Source of the DNA: Antarctobacter albus
GTDB taxonomy: Bacteria; Pseudomonadota; Alphaproteobacteria; Rhodobacterales; Rhodobacteraceae
Direction of reading: 5' to 3'
Length of the DNA: 64,000 nucleotides
Assembly (NCBI RefSeq): GCF_900101505.1
Contig: NZ_FMZI01000006.1
Coordinates: 274,466-338,465 of the forward strand
Positions 63,632 through 64,000 of the stretch are shown one piece after another. The position numbers were made by a program, and so were the translations under genes. The first letter of the stretch is position 1, and each line of letters opens with the position of its first letter. Under the pieces are notes generated by a model, which was not told the origin of the DNA, searched no databases, and saw only the letters and a program-made list of their open reading frames with translations.

Positions 63632-64000
63632 TAACTGGGTCAGGACCCATTGATTTGGTTGGACGAGCATGATTCACCGTTCGAAAATGAGCGGTGAACA
63701 TGTCTGATCTTTTCTGGTTGAGCGATGCGCAGATGGCGCGTCTGGAGCCTTACTTCCCTAAGTCGCACGGCAAGCCCAGGGTTGATGACCGGCGTGTCCT
63801 GAGCGGGATTATCTTCATCAATCGCAATGGTTTGCGGTGGCGAGATGCGCCAAAGGAATACGGCCCGCACAAGACGCTCTACAACCGCTGGAAGCGTTGG
63901 AGCGACAGGGGTGTCTTCGCCCGGATCATGGCGGGGTTGGCGGCCGAGCACGGTGAGGAGACGACCGTGGCGATCGACGCAACTCATCTGAAGGCCCATC
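63632..64000 (+). mobile_element. IS5-family insertion sequence, left end, cut by window
   Basis: The left part of an IS5-type element begins near 63632-63635, just after a CTAA that may be the target. The end contains the palindrome TGGGTC-AG-GACCCA (63637-63650). The transposase gene follows and runs out of the window. The exact terminal inverted repeat cannot be fixed without the right end. Confidence 0.75.
63700..64000 (+). CDS. IS5-family transposase, 3' truncated by window edge
   Basis: The first 100 residues are visible: SDLFWLSDAQMARLEPYFP, KPRVDDRRVLSGIIFINRNGLRWRD in two blocks, YGPHKTLYNRWKRW and finally VAIDATHLKAH, where the first catalytic Asp of the DDE triad lies. This is the classic N-terminal (DUF4096-like) part of IS5 transposases. 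The frame is intact up to the window end. It sits directly after the quinoprotein-associated cytochrome and may mark a boundary of the gene set. Confidence 0.93.
   Translation, partial: MSDLFWLSDAQMARLEPYFPKSHGKPRVDDRRVLSGIIFINRNGLRWRDAPKEYGPHKTLYNRWKRWSDRGVFARIMAGLAAEHGEETTVAIDATHLKAH

Overview
This window is GC-rich (roughly two thirds G+C by eye), densely coded and built of tightly overlapping operons. The gene types point to an alphaproteobacterium of the Rhodobacterales (Roseobacter/Paracoccus relatives): Hint-domain secreted proteins, a leucine leader peptide ahead of leuA, a methanogen-output-domain protein, a quinoprotein relay gene set and an FNR-type box. No tRNA, rRNA or CRISPR array was seen.

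Region 1 (1-33.4 kb) is an extracellular glycoconjugate/exopolysaccharide locus. It holds a partial SDR, a WecG/TagA-type glycosyltransferase, a five-gene operon (Gfo/Idh/MocA oxidoreductase, epimerase, GT4, GT2, and a protein fusing the same oxidoreductase and epimerase families), a tyrosine-autokinase-like ATPase and its Wzz/GumC-type partner, a Wzx-type flippase with a GT2, and another GT4. Embedded in it is a four-gene minus-strand operon: type I PKS (KS-AT-KR-DH-ACP-TE), a GT2, a formyltransferase-adenylation-PCP NRPS with a luciferase-like monooxygenase inserted in the A domain, and a phosphopantetheinyl transferase. The A-domain pocket reads DILQYGMIWK, close to known glycine codes. The likeliest reading is that a formylated, possibly oxidised glycine starter is extended once by the PKS and the small acyl product is attached to, or assembled with, the sugar. 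A 15-bp motif (gene-strand TGCCGCAATTnCCCG) lies in the same orientation in front of the Gfo operon, wzz and the PKS operon, with a weaker copy before the GT2/flippase operon. The locus ends with three secreted proteins: a Hint protein, an SGNH/glycosidase/RTX protein and a Cys-rich repeat protein.

Region 2 (33.4-48.2 kb) is mostly housekeeping and envelope-precursor genes: leuA with a leader peptide that may be leaderless, a methanogen-output-domain gene next to a diguanylate cyclase, gamma-glutamyltransferase, PhnA-like protein, a 2-hydroxyacid dehydrogenase, an SH3 protein, a second Hint protein, UDP-glucose dehydrogenase, kpsF-kdsB-kdsA for CMP-Kdo supply, and a phosphohexomutase. The sugar-nucleotide genes could feed region 1.

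Region 3 (48.2-63.6 kb) is a quinoprotein (PQQ alcohol dehydrogenase) accessory region without the dehydrogenase itself: CxxxCW rhodanese, zinc metallohydrolase, SoxYZ-like carrier, NosR/NirI-like flavo-iron-sulfur protein, ApbE, PedF-like cytochrome, two periplasmic binding proteins, a YVTN propeller, a Sel1 protein and a small cytochrome c with a perfect FNR box upstream. A form II coxM/L/S/G-type molybdenum hydroxylase operon sits inside this set. The window ends in the start of an IS5-family element.

A dispersed repeat (core TTCTTCTTGGcaAAAATACCC) occurs between genes, supplies the start of one gene, and occurs in frame inside the PKS.
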